Positions 1 through 5,938 of a DNA stretch of 5,938 nt are shown piece by piece. The DNA is taken from assembly GCA_030748365.1 (NCBI GenBank), contig JASMME010000091.1, forward strand, positions 1 through 5,938, read 5' to 3'. Under the pieces are notes generated by a model. That model was not told the DNA's origin. It did not search any database and saw only the letters and a list, made by a program, of their open reading frames with translations. Within the stretch, counting starts at the first letter, position 1; each line of letters starts with the position of its first letter. A program made the translations under genes and the position numbers. The DNA comes from Lutibacter sp. (lineage in GTDB: Bacteria; Bacteroidota; Bacteroidia; Flavobacteriales; Flavobacteriaceae).

Positions 1-1
1 C

Positions 2-1660
2 CTCCCTATCTCAATAGTAAGCCCGGAAAACGTTACTATATTTTTGTCCAATAAGGATATAATAATGGGATTGTTTGTAGGTCTTATGTTGGTAATGATA
101 TTATACAACCTCTTCGTCTATATCACGGTTCAGGACATTAACTACCTCTACTATATTATTTACCTGCTTTTTATTTGTATTGCTCAAACAAGTATTCAAG
201 GATACACATTTAAGTATATATGGCCTGAATGCCCTTTACTATCAAGATACGGCATTTTTATCTTTGCACCTGCCGCCACTATTTCAGCTATCTTTTTTAT
301 AAACAACTTTCTTCAGACAGCAGTTTATCTACGCTTCATTTACAAGACCTTACACCTCGTGGTAGTCATTTTTGTTATTTCGATTGTCTTTTCTTTGATG
401 AAGTTTTACAACATAGCCTACAATCTTATAAACATTGGCACATTTTTATCAACAGTCTTGACTTTTATAAGTGGATTTATAATTTATAAAAAAGGGAAAG
501 ATTCTGCCAAGTATTTCATTTTTGGATGGTCATTTTTACTTATTGGAGCACTTGTTTATTCCTTAAAAGAAATGGGAGTACTTCCCCATAATTATTATAC
601 AAGTCATTCTATCATGATAGGCTCCGCCCTGGAAACCATTTTATTGTCCTTTGCCCTGGCCGATAAGATCAATACCTATAAAAAAGAACGATTGGAAGCC
701 ATCCAGGCAAAAGAAAAAATGCTGGCTGAAAAAAACAAATCTTTGGAAGCAAAAGTAGCCTTTAGAACCCAGAAACTAAAACGGACCGTCGCTGACTTAA
801 TAGCGACACAATCACAATTGGTTCATGCTGAAAAAATGGCCGCGTTGGGGCAGCTTACCGCAGGGATTGCCCATGAGATCAACAACCCGCTAAACTATAT
901 GACCCAAAGCGTAACAATCTTAGAAGAGGACTTTACAGACCTAAAAAAAATAACCAAAAAATACGATGCGTTATTACATAAAATACCGGAGGATGAAAAA
1001 CTGTTCTCAGCGATCAAAAAACACAAACAATCCACCAGAGAGATAGACACAGTTTATACAGATATAGAGGATTCCCTAAGGGTCATTTCAGAGGGAATTG
1101 AAAAAACAGCAAACATCAGCAAGGGGCTAACAACATACTCTAGGATGGACAGTACAGCCTATAAGCGGGTCAGTGTTGAAAAGAACCTAGAAGCAACCAT
1201 CCAGCTACTAAAACATGAATTCAACGCTAAGGATATTCTGCTAGAAAGGGACTACGCAAGGCCCTCCAAAAAGGTTGACTGTAACCCAGGGCAGTTAAAC
1301 CAGGTATTTACAAACCTCCTAAACAATGCCATCTACGCCATTAAACATCGAGAAAAACCATCGGAAAAGGGCTGTATTCGCATCATTACCCAGGTAAATC
1401 CGAACTATTTTGTAGTTACCATTAGAGACAATGGTATGGGGATGTCTGCAAAAACACTGAGCAAAATATATGATCCTTTCTTTACCACCAAAGATGTAGG
1501 AGAGGGTACCGGACTGGGCCTGTCCATAAGCTATGGTATCATACGCAATCACCAGGGAAGTATACAGGTAGACTCTACGCTAAACAAGGGCACTAGCTTT
1601 CGTATCAGTCTACCCATTTCTTTTCAAAAAAACACCCAATCAAATGAAGAAAATGACTGA
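2..1660 (+). CDS. 7TMR-DISM sensor histidine kinase, 5' truncated by window edge
   Basis: Membrane sensor kinase that would autophosphorylate on His and pass phosphate to a receiver, probably that of the next gene. The frame is open from base 2, so the TTG at 44 is internal and the N-terminal extracytoplasmic (DISMED-type) domain is off the edge. Numbering from that TTG: about seven hydrophobic helices (5-27, 34-49, 68-87, 101-118, 125-147, 156-173, 187-205) with the 7TMR-DISM style GLFVGLMLVMILYNLF at 9-24; a charged coiled coil at 208-258; HisKA H-box with His277 in GIAHEINNP; N-box with Asn424/Asn427/Asn428; G1 box DNGMGM at 462-467; F-box DPFFTT at 477-482; G2 box GEGTGLGLS at 486-494. 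All catalytic motifs are intact. His277 to the N-box is about 147 residues, longer than a usual HisKA-HATPase pair, because residues 295-345 add charged helix. The 17-base overlap with the downstream regulator argues for a cognate pair. The stimulus is unknown. Confidence 0.93.
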   Translation, partial: LPISIVSPENVTIFLSNKDIIMGLFVGLMLVMILYNLFVYITVQDINYLYYIIYLLFICIAQTSIQGYTFKYIWPECPLLSRYGIFIFAPAATISAIFFINNFLQTAVYLRFIYKTLHLVVVIFVISIVFSLMKFYNIAYNLINIGTFLSTVLTFISGFIIYKKGKDSAKYFIFGWSFLLIGALVYSLKEMGVLPHNYYTSHSIMIGSALETILLSFALADKINTYKKERLEAIQAKEKMLAEKNKSLEAKVAFRTQKLKRTVADLIATQSQLVHAEKMAALGQLTAGIAHEINNPLNYMTQSVTILEEDFTDLKKITKKYDALLHKIPEDEKLFSAIKKHKQSTREIDTVYTDIEDSLRVISEGIEKTANISKGLTTYSRMDSTAYKRVSVEKNLEATIQLLKHEFNAKDILLERDYARPSKKVDCNPGQLNQVFTNLLNNAIYAIKHREKPSEKGCIRIITQVNPNYFVVTIRDNGMGMSAKTLSKIYDPFFTTKDVGEGTGLGLSISYGIIRNHQGSIQVDSTLNKGTSFRISLPISFQKNTQSNEEND

Positions 1661-3008
1661 AAAAGCGTCCGTACTGTACATTGATGATGTTGAAAACAAT
1701 TTAAACAGTTTTAAAAGGCTGTATCAAAACGACTACAACATTACCCTGGCAAATTCTGCGGAACAAGGAATCGAACGGATACAAACACAGCATTTCCATA
1801 TATTACTGGCAGACCAGCGAATGCCTGGCATGACTGGGGTAGAGTTTTTTAAATCACTCTCCAAAGAACAGTCCTTTAGTATGAGAATCCTGATAACGGC
1901 CTTTGCGGATATCGATGCGGTTATTGCGGCCATCAACGAAGGGGCTGTTTACAGATATGTCCGCAAACCCTTTAATAAAGAAGGCCTGAAATTGACCATA
2001 GACAAGGCTTATAACACCTATCAATACAGGAAAAAGCTATACTTGGAACGGCTGAAATACAAAGATATTTATACCCATACCTTCGAGGCTATTTTTCTAC
2101 TAAATCAATCAGGAAAAATTATCGATGCACATGAGGCTTTTTTGACACTTTTATCAGTATCGAGAAAAGAAATCAAACTGAAAGCGGCACCGTTTGTACT
2201 CCAAAAATCAATCTCAAAAGAGCAGGCCAAAAATCTCGAAAGGACCAAGGTCTTGGAAAATATAGAAATTGAAGTCCCTCGCAGTCCGGGAAAAAAAATT
2301 CATTGCTTGTTGACGGTAAAAAAAATAGAACGCTCAGAAAATATATCGATTGGCTACATCGGTTTCATCAGGAATATCGAGAAATACAGAACAACCATCC
2401 AATCTTCCGTAAGAGGGGTCTTCAAACAACAGGAAATGACCCTGGAAAAAGTAGTTGATTCCCTGCATGAACGCAGCGCACAAAACCTAGTGGCCACCAA
2501 ATTCTATCTAAGCCTGCTCGAAAAGGACTACAGACCAGAAACCTTACAAACAATCATAGAGTCTATGCAGTCTACCATAGACGATACCATACAAGGTTTA
2601 AAGAATCTTTGCCTTGAAATTTCTCCCTTTTCGCTGTCATTCGAATTGGAAAAACCCCTAAAAAAATTATGTAGCAAAGTGGAACGTGCTTATGCTATCA
2701 AATGCACACTCCTGATAAAAGAAAACCTGGATGATCTCCGTAAAGAACTCAAAGTAGTTATTTTTCATACGGTTCATAAACTGATCGATTCCCTCGATAA
2801 AACGGAGGATATAAAGGGATCGATAGGGTTTTTAGGAGCTAATATACGCATCGGAATAAGGGGGGAAAATCCTACTGAAAGTACCGTGACAATCCAGGAA
2901 GCTATCACACAAATCGAGGCATTAAATGGTACGTTCAAAGCGCGGACATTTAGCAAAAACCGTGTACGCTATACAATAACAATCCCCATGGACGATGACT
3001 ATACATAG
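1644..3008 (+). CDS. Response regulator: REC-PAS-degenerate HisKA_3/HATPase-like module
   Basis: 454 residues. The receiver (about 8-125) has acidic-pocket Asp14/Asp15, phosphoacceptor Asp57 in ADQRMPGMTG, Thr85 and Lys108-Pro109, so it should be phosphorylatable. A PAS-like domain follows (about 140-245; IFLLNQSGKIIDAHEAFLTL at 150-169). Residues 262-330 resemble the dimerisation helices of NarL-type kinases: LHERSAQNL at 274-282 keeps His275, Glu276 and Gln280 of the LHDxxxQ motif. The rest (340-450) aligns by eye with an ATPase lobe, ending in IEALNGT and YTITIP, but the N-box asparagine and the Asp of the G1 box are missing (FHTVHKLIDSL and IRIGIRGEN stand in their place). There is no DNA-binding, GGDEF, EAL or HD-GYP output. 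The start is ATG 1644 (MKKM) or ATG 1653; no Shine-Dalgarno distinguishes them, and translation is probably coupled to the kinase. Inferred role: phosphorelay intermediate or pseudokinase output. The REC call is very secure; the function of the C-terminal half is not. Confidence 0.9.
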   Translation: MKKMTEKASVLYIDDVENNLNSFKRLYQNDYNITLANSAEQGIERIQTQHFHILLADQRMPGMTGVEFFKSLSKEQSFSMRILITAFADIDAVIAAINEGAVYRYVRKPFNKEGLKLTIDKAYNTYQYRKKLYLERLKYKDIYTHTFEAIFLLNQSGKIIDAHEAFLTLLSVSRKEIKLKAAPFVLQKSISKEQAKNLERTKVLENIEIEVPRSPGKKIHCLLTVKKIERSENISIGYIGFIRNIEKYRTTIQSSVRGVFKQQEMTLEKVVDSLHERSAQNLVATKFYLSLLEKDYRPETLQTIIESMQSTIDDTIQGLKNLCLEISPFSLSFELEKPLKKLCSKVERAYAIKCTLLIKENLDDLRKELKVVIFHTVHKLIDSLDKTEDIKGSIGFLGANIRIGIRGENPTESTVTIQEAITQIEALNGTFKARTFSKNRVRYTITIPMDDDYT

Positions 3009-3102
3009 TGAAAAGACTATATTCACTGTTGCAAACAGGCTAAACTTCCCCACAGGTAACAATTATCAGCCCACAAAACTCAGGCAGTGGCCTTACATAT
3101 TA

Positions 3103-3127
3103 TTCAGTAAAAAAGATGTTTACTGAA
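3103..3127 (+). terminator. Candidate hairpin terminator after kinase-regulator operon
   Basis: A perfect 9-bp inverted repeat: TTCAGTAAA at 3103-3111 pairs with TTTACTGAA at 3119-3127 across a 7-base loop. It lies 95 bases after the regulator stop codon and is followed by CATTTCTTTA, only a weak T-tract. The stem is AT-rich. It could end the operon, stabilise a 3' end, or, being a near-perfect dyad upstream of the next gene, be a protein-binding site. The sequence alone does not decide. Confidence 0.4.
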
Positions 3128-3197
3128 CATTTCTTTATGAAACGCCCTTATATTTGGATTTTTTTAGACAATCATCAATTATTGTTTTTTTTGTAAC

Positions 3198-3231
3198 TTT
3201 GTGCCCAGTATGGATTTTTGCACTACATTTG
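3198..3231 (+). promoter_or_regulatory. Candidate Bacteroidota-type promoter for lysozyme-like gene
   Basis: TTTG at 3198-3201 and TACATTTG at 3224-3231 fit the Bacteroidota housekeeping consensus of a TTTG -33 box and a TAnnTTTG -7 box, with 22 bases between them, near the long end of the usual range. Transcription would start near 3238, leaving a leader of about 30 bases before ATG 3269. A second -7-like box, TAACTTTG at 3194-3201, overlaps the -33 box but has no good partner upstream. Confidence 0.4.
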
Positions 3232-3268
3232 CCCGTTCAAACTGTAGCACGTTGCGAAATTGTTAACC

Positions 3269-3883
3269 ATGAAGAAAGGAAACCTGTATCTAAGTTTACC
3301 AATCCTGGTATTATTGCTGTCAGGATTTGGAAACGAAAATAGGAATCGATCTGAAAGCTTATTTTTTTCGGAAGAGATTAGTACGGTGCACACCAAGGAA
3401 AACACCTTTTACCGAAAAAAAATTCCCTTTTTAGCAAGGGATTATAACGGTTTTAAAGAGGCCGTTGCCTTTAAGGAATCTCAGGGGAAATACCATGTTG
3501 TCAATGGCTATGGTTACCTTGGAAAATACCAGTTCGGTACAAGCACCCTTGAAAGACTCCGTATCTACCAGCCCGATTTGTTTTTAAAAAATCCTTCCCT
3601 ACAAGAAAAGGCCTTTGCCGCCCTTTGTTCCCTCAATAAATGGATTTTACGAAAAGATATACAAAGGTCTGTCGGAAAAAAAATCAATGGGATTGATATT
3701 ACCGAATCCGGGATTCTGGCTGCCGCCCACCTAGCAGGGGCTGGAAATGTGAAAAAGTTTTTGCGAAGTAAGGGGCAGGAAAGCACTAAAGATGCCTATA
3801 ATTCGTCTATAGAAGATTATATGAAAGCCTTTGCCTATTACGATACCTCCTTTATCAAAGCCACTAAAAAACCAGCACTCTAA
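3269..3883 (+). CDS. Secreted lysozyme-like / lytic transglycosylase domain protein
   Basis: 204 residues. Probably cleaves peptidoglycan glycan strands outside the cytoplasmic membrane. ATG 3269 is preferred over the in-frame TTG 3260 because it gives a clean export signal: MKKGN, then a hydrophobic stretch (about 6-20), then GNENRNR. No lipobox cysteine is visible, so this looks like signal peptidase I rather than a lipoprotein. The mature part has one lysozyme-fold domain (about 58-195): AFKESQGKY at 67-75 supplies candidate catalytic Glu70 in the ES-x-G context of SLT enzymes, GYGYLGKYQFG (80-90) matches the second lysozyme motif, and AAAHLAGAGNVKKF (151-164) matches the SLT A-x-x-AGxG motif. 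There is no LysM, SPOR or other wall-binding domain. It is a single-gene unit convergent with the dnaA string; its last codons contain that string's terminator. The fold call is good; lyase versus hydrolase chemistry cannot be told. Confidence 0.75.
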   Translation: MKKGNLYLSLPILVLLLSGFGNENRNRSESLFFSEEISTVHTKENTFYRKKIPFLARDYNGFKEAVAFKESQGKYHVVNGYGYLGKYQFGTSTLERLRIYQPDLFLKNPSLQEKAFAALCSLNKWILRKDIQRSVGKKINGIDITESGILAAAHLAGAGNVKKFLRSKGQESTKDAYNSSIEDYMKAFAYYDTSFIKATKKPAL

Positions 3884-3890
3884 GCGCTAG
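3866..3890 (-). terminator. Intrinsic terminator of the dnaA-phosphatase-methyltransferase string
   Basis: Read on the - strand, CTAGCGCT (3890-3883) pairs with AGTGCTGG (3879-3872) over a three-base loop. This gives an 8-bp stem with two G-U wobbles, followed at once by six T residues (3871-3866). That is the classic intrinsic terminator layout, placed just after the methyltransferase stop (3898-3900). It overlaps the last codons and stop of the convergent + strand gene. No T-tract follows on the + strand, so it should work in one direction only. Confidence 0.7.
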
Positions 3891-3897
3891 GCCTCGC

Positions 3898-4614
3898 CTA
3901 TCCACAATGGATGATAAAAATGGCAGGGCGCTTATGCAAGGCTATTTTGTGTTGCTTCCAATGTCTAATCTCCTTGGTTTTAACGAATTCTGTGGGAAGG
4001 GTCAGGTCACAAGCAATGCACAAACTCGTTGTCGGGTGCAGGACACTTTTCAAGTCAGACAATAACTTCTCATTCCTATAAGGAGTCTCTATAAAAATTT
4101 GTGACTGACCCGTATCTTTAGAAAGGCGTTCTAGTTTTTTAAGTGCCTTCTTTCTATCGGTACTTTCAATAGGCAAATAGCCGTTAAAAGCAAACTGTTG
4201 GCCGTTGAATCCGGAAGCCATCATGGCCAACACGATGGAAGAAGGTCCCACAAGCGGGACCACATCAATACCTTTTTCATGGGCCATCTTTACCATCTCA
4301 GCTCCTGGGTCTGCAATGGCAGGCACCCCAGCCTCAGAAAGCAAGCCCACAGACCTGCCATTTTCGCACACATCCAGGTAGGTAGACACTTCCAAGATAT
4401 CCGCATATTTATCCAACTTAAAAATTACCAATGACTCCTGCGATTTCTTAGGCGTAATACGCTTTATAAACCGCCTTGCTGACTTTTCGTTCTCCACAAT
4501 AAAACAAGTCAAGTCTTCCACCGTCTTTTTAACGGAGTAAGGCAATACCTCCAAAGGCTCATTGTCACCCAAAGTGGTGGGTATTAGGTACAATTTTCCC
4601 CTCAACTCAGCCAT
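3898..4614 (-). CDS. RsmI-like SAM-dependent methyltransferase (tetrapyrrole methylase fold)
   Basis: 238 residues, cytoplasmic. Belongs to the TP-methylase fold with closest resemblance to RsmI, the 16S rRNA C1402 ribose 2'-O-methyltransferase. Evidence: N-terminal GKLYLIPTTLGD (5-16), where RsmI has a YVVPTPIGN-type strand and loop; GLLSEAGVPAIADPGAEMV (89-107), matching RsmI's SDAGTPxISDPG SAM-site segment; VVPLVGPSSIVLAMMASG (117-134), matching its VVPLPGP segment; FNGYLP (143-148); and IFIETPYR (172-179). Differences: the RsmI AEDTR segment is replaced by VENEK, and the protein is about 40 residues shorter than typical RsmI, with no C-terminal extension. So it may be a paralogue with another substrate, and rsmI is not assigned. 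ATG 4612-4614 overlaps the phosphatase end by 8 bases, suggesting coupled translation; no Shine-Dalgarno is seen. Confidence 0.85.
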   Translation of the reverse strand: MAELRGKLYLIPTTLGDNEPLEVLPYSVKKTVEDLTCFIVENEKSARRFIKRITPKKSQESLVIFKLDKYADILEVSTYLDVCENGRSVGLLSEAGVPAIADPGAEMVKMAHEKGIDVVPLVGPSSIVLAMMASGFNGQQFAFNGYLPIESTDRKKALKKLERLSKDTGQSQIFIETPYRNEKLLSDLKSVLHPTTSLCIACDLTLPTEFVKTKEIRHWKQHKIALHKRPAIFIIHCG

Positions 4615-5071
4615 GTGAAACTATTTTATTGACCAGTGCATCACAGGCTTGGTCCAACAGGTCGTATACCTGTTGAAAACCATCTACCCCTCCATAGTAT
4701 GGGTCAGGAACTTCCAGGTTTTTTCCCGGATAAAGCTCCTCTAAAATAAGAGATATTTTTGAGCGATCTATTTTATTTCGGGCAAGTCCGGATACCTGTT
4801 GATAATTGGAAAGGTCCATGACATAGATATGGTCAAACTGGTCAAAATCAGTCACCGTAAATTTCCGTGCACGCTGGGCACTAATATCTATACCATACCG
4901 CTGTGAAACAGCCACAGAGCGAGCATCGGGTTTTTCACCAGTATGGTAGGCAGCGGTACCTGCTGAGTCAACCTGTATGTCCAGGCCTGTTATTTTGGAA
5001 GAAAGAATCCCCTCAGCCAAGGGTGAACGACAAATATTGCCCAGACAAACCATCAGGATTTTTGTCGTCAT
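4607..5071 (-). CDS. Low-molecular-weight protein tyrosine phosphatase
   Basis: 154 residues, the normal length for the family. Removes phosphate from phosphotyrosine (or related substrates) through a cysteinyl-phosphate intermediate in the cytoplasm. The P-loop VCLGNICRSP has nucleophile Cys9 and Arg15 in the C-x5-R-S arrangement, and the general-acid loop VPDPYYGG supplies Asp123 followed by Pro-Tyr-Tyr. VDSAGT (34-39), the family's conserved SAGT segment, is also present. In other bacteria such enzymes often act on tyrosine kinases for exopolysaccharide export, but no kinase or polysaccharide gene is nearby; it could equally be an arsenate-reductase relative, though the Asp-Pro-Tyr loop favours phosphatase. 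ATG 5069-5071 is 4 bases after the dnaA stop and the gene overlaps the methyltransferase by 8 bases, so the three are probably one operon. No Shine-Dalgarno is visible. Confidence 0.93.
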   Translation of the reverse strand: MTTKILMVCLGNICRSPLAEGILSSKITGLDIQVDSAGTAAYHTGEKPDARSVAVSQRYGIDISAQRARKFTVTDFDQFDHIYVMDLSNYQQVSGLARNKIDRSKISLILEELYPGKNLEVPDPYYGGVDGFQQVYDLLDQACDALVNKIVSHG

Positions 5072-5075
5072 GCTA

Positions 5076-5938
5076 TTAAAAAGTAAGCTTCTTGGTCAGG
5101 TCATCTACATACCTCCTGAACTGCTTATCAGTTTCTGTCAAATTACCAACAGTCTTACAGGCATGCAGTACGGTTGCATGGTCTCTTTTTCCTATTTGAG
5201 AGCCAATACTGGCCAAGGAGGCTTTGGTCATGCGTTTTGCGAAGTACATGGCAAGCTGCCTGGCCTGCACAATATGTCGTTTTCTGGTCTTTGACTGCAG
5301 GGTGGCCACATCCAACTCAAAATAATTAGAAACGACCTTCTGTATATATTCTATAGAAACTTCGCGCTTTGTATTTTTAACGAACTTGTCAACGATTTGT
5401 CTGGTCAGCGATAAGGTAAATTCTTTTTTGTTAAACGATGCCTGTGCAATCATGGAGATCAATACCCCTTCCAACTCGCGTACATTTGAGCGTATATGTC
5501 GGGCAATATACTCAACAACTTCATGAGGCATTTCAACCCCGTCACGGTACAATTTGTTTTCTAAGATAGAAATGCGCATCTCATAATCTGGAGCCTGAAG
5601 CTCTGCTGACAAACCCCATTTAAATCGAGAGAGCAAACGTTGTTCGATATCTTGCATATCAACCGGCGCCTTGTCTGATGTCAAAATAACTTGTTTGCCA
5701 TTTTGATGAAGGTGGTTAAATATGTGGAAAAAAACATCCTGCGTACCAGTCTTACCAGATAAAAATTGCACATCATCAATGATCAAAACATCAATCATTT
5801 GATAAAAATGGATGAAATCGTTCCTGGTATTTCCCTTGACAGATTCAATATATTGCTGAGTGAATTTCTCAGAAGAAATATACAAGACTGTTTTTTCGGG
5901 ATATTTGTCCTTGATTTCAACCCCTATAGCATGGGCAA
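5076..5938 (-). CDS. dnaA: Chromosomal replication initiator DnaA, N-terminal part missing at window edge
   Basis: AAA+ ATPase that binds DnaA boxes and opens the origin. 286 complete codons remain, starting at AHAIG, just after where the Walker A lysine would be; domains I and II and Walker A lie beyond 5938. The TTG near 5885 is internal. Counting from the first complete codon: Walker B DVLIIDDVQF (49-58); sensor 1 ILTSD (84-88); box VII arginine finger LLSRF with Arg104; sensor 2 NVRELEG (151-157) with Arg153; and domain IV helix-turn-helix ending in the DnaA signature GKRDHATVLHA (249-259), a variant of GGRDHTTVIHA with Lys for the second Gly, in the loop that reads the DnaA box. All visible motifs are intact and the C-terminus is full length. 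It is the first visible gene of the - strand string; its promoter is outside the window. Confidence 0.98.
   Translation of the reverse strand, partial: AHAIGVEIKDKYPEKTVLYISSEKFTQQYIESVKGNTRNDFIHFYQMIDVLIIDDVQFLSGKTGTQDVFFHIFNHLHQNGKQVILTSDKAPVDMQDIEQRLLSRFKWGLSAELQAPDYEMRISILENKLYRDGVEMPHEVVEYIARHIRSNVRELEGVLISMIAQASFNKKEFTLSLTRQIVDKFVKNTKREVSIEYIQKVVSNYFELDVATLQSKTRKRHIVQARQLAMYFAKRMTKASLASIGSQIGKRDHATVLHACKTVGNLTETDKQFRRYVDDLTKKLTF

Larger units (their letters stand above)
3009..3268 (+). other. Intergenic region between regulator and lysozyme-like gene
   Basis: 260 bases with no credible gene. Short frames crossing it have no recognisable protein and run into the next gene in another frame. 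It holds a weak 6-bp inverted repeat just after the regulator stop (3007-3012 with 3022-3027), a 4-bp AGGC/GCCT mini-hairpin (3082-3093), a stronger 9-bp hairpin (3103-3127), a T-rich tract (3158-3192) and a candidate Bacteroidota promoter (3198-3231). Confidence 0.7.

Noticed and set aside
44..46. TTG as the start codon of the histidine kinase
   Set aside because: The frame stays open to base 2 and reads plausible protein; a start here would cut into the first membrane helix and drop the expected N-terminal sensor domain.
1319..1552. Antisense and shadow frames inside the kinase, regulator, lysozyme-like, methyltransferase and dnaA genes
   Set aside because: All overlap strongly supported genes, have low-complexity or odd composition and show no recognisable motif.
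3007..3027. 6-bp inverted repeat AGTGAA/TTCACT at the regulator stop codon as a terminator
   Set aside because: Short, AT-rich stem with a 9-base loop and no T-tract after it; recorded only as part of the intergenic description.
3260..3262. TTG as the start of the lysozyme-like gene
   Set aside because: ATG 3269, three codons on, gives a standard MKK signal peptide start; nothing supports the TTG.
3154..3342. 62-codon + strand frame in the intergenic region
   Set aside because: It runs into the lysozyme-like gene in another frame, covers the candidate promoter and resembles no family; judged a chance frame despite its hydrophobic start.
5723..5731. DnaA-box match (TTTTCCACA on the - strand), with near matches at 3898-3906 and 4490-4498
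   Set aside because: The sites are single, scattered and inside coding sequence; there is no cluster and no AT-rich unwinding region with it, so no oriC or autoregulation claim is justified.
1..5938. Defence system, mobile element or toxin-antitoxin pair
   Set aside because: Every gene falls into signalling, cell-wall or core housekeeping families; there are no transposase, integrase, nuclease or direct-repeat signatures.

Overview
This window looks like the core chromosome of a member of the Bacteroidota, most likely the Flavobacteriia. The reasons are the AT-rich sequence, start codons with no Shine-Dalgarno purine tract, a candidate promoter of the Bacteroidota TTTG / TAnnTTTG type, a 7TMR-DISM sensor kinase, and a dnaA - phosphatase - RsmI-like methyltransferase string that I recall from flavobacterial genomes. 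I see no insertion sequence, integrase, tRNA, rRNA, CRISPR array or phage gene.

Left half, + strand (2-3008): a two-gene signalling operon. The first gene is the C-terminal part of a membrane histidine kinase with a seven-helix 7TMR-DISM sensor, coiled coil, HisKA and HATPase domains. Its 5' end is outside the window. It overlaps by 17 bases a response regulator with an unusual layout: REC, then PAS, then a region resembling the catalytic half of a NarL-type (HisKA_3) kinase. That region keeps the candidate histidine but has lost the ATP-binding motifs. A phosphorelay running from kinase His to receiver Asp to a second His in the same protein is the most interesting hypothesis here.

Middle (3009-3883): a 260-base non-coding gap holds a 9-bp perfect hairpin and a candidate promoter. 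It leads into a secreted, single-domain lysozyme-like protein, probably a lytic transglycosylase.

Right half, - strand (5938-3898): dnaA (N-terminal part and Walker A missing at the window edge), a low-molecular-weight protein tyrosine phosphatase and a short RsmI-like SAM methyltransferase. Gaps of +4 and -8 bases suggest one transcript with coupled translation. The string ends in a convincing intrinsic terminator that lies inside the last codons of the convergent lysozyme-like gene. No cluster of DnaA boxes is present, so the replication origin is not in this window.
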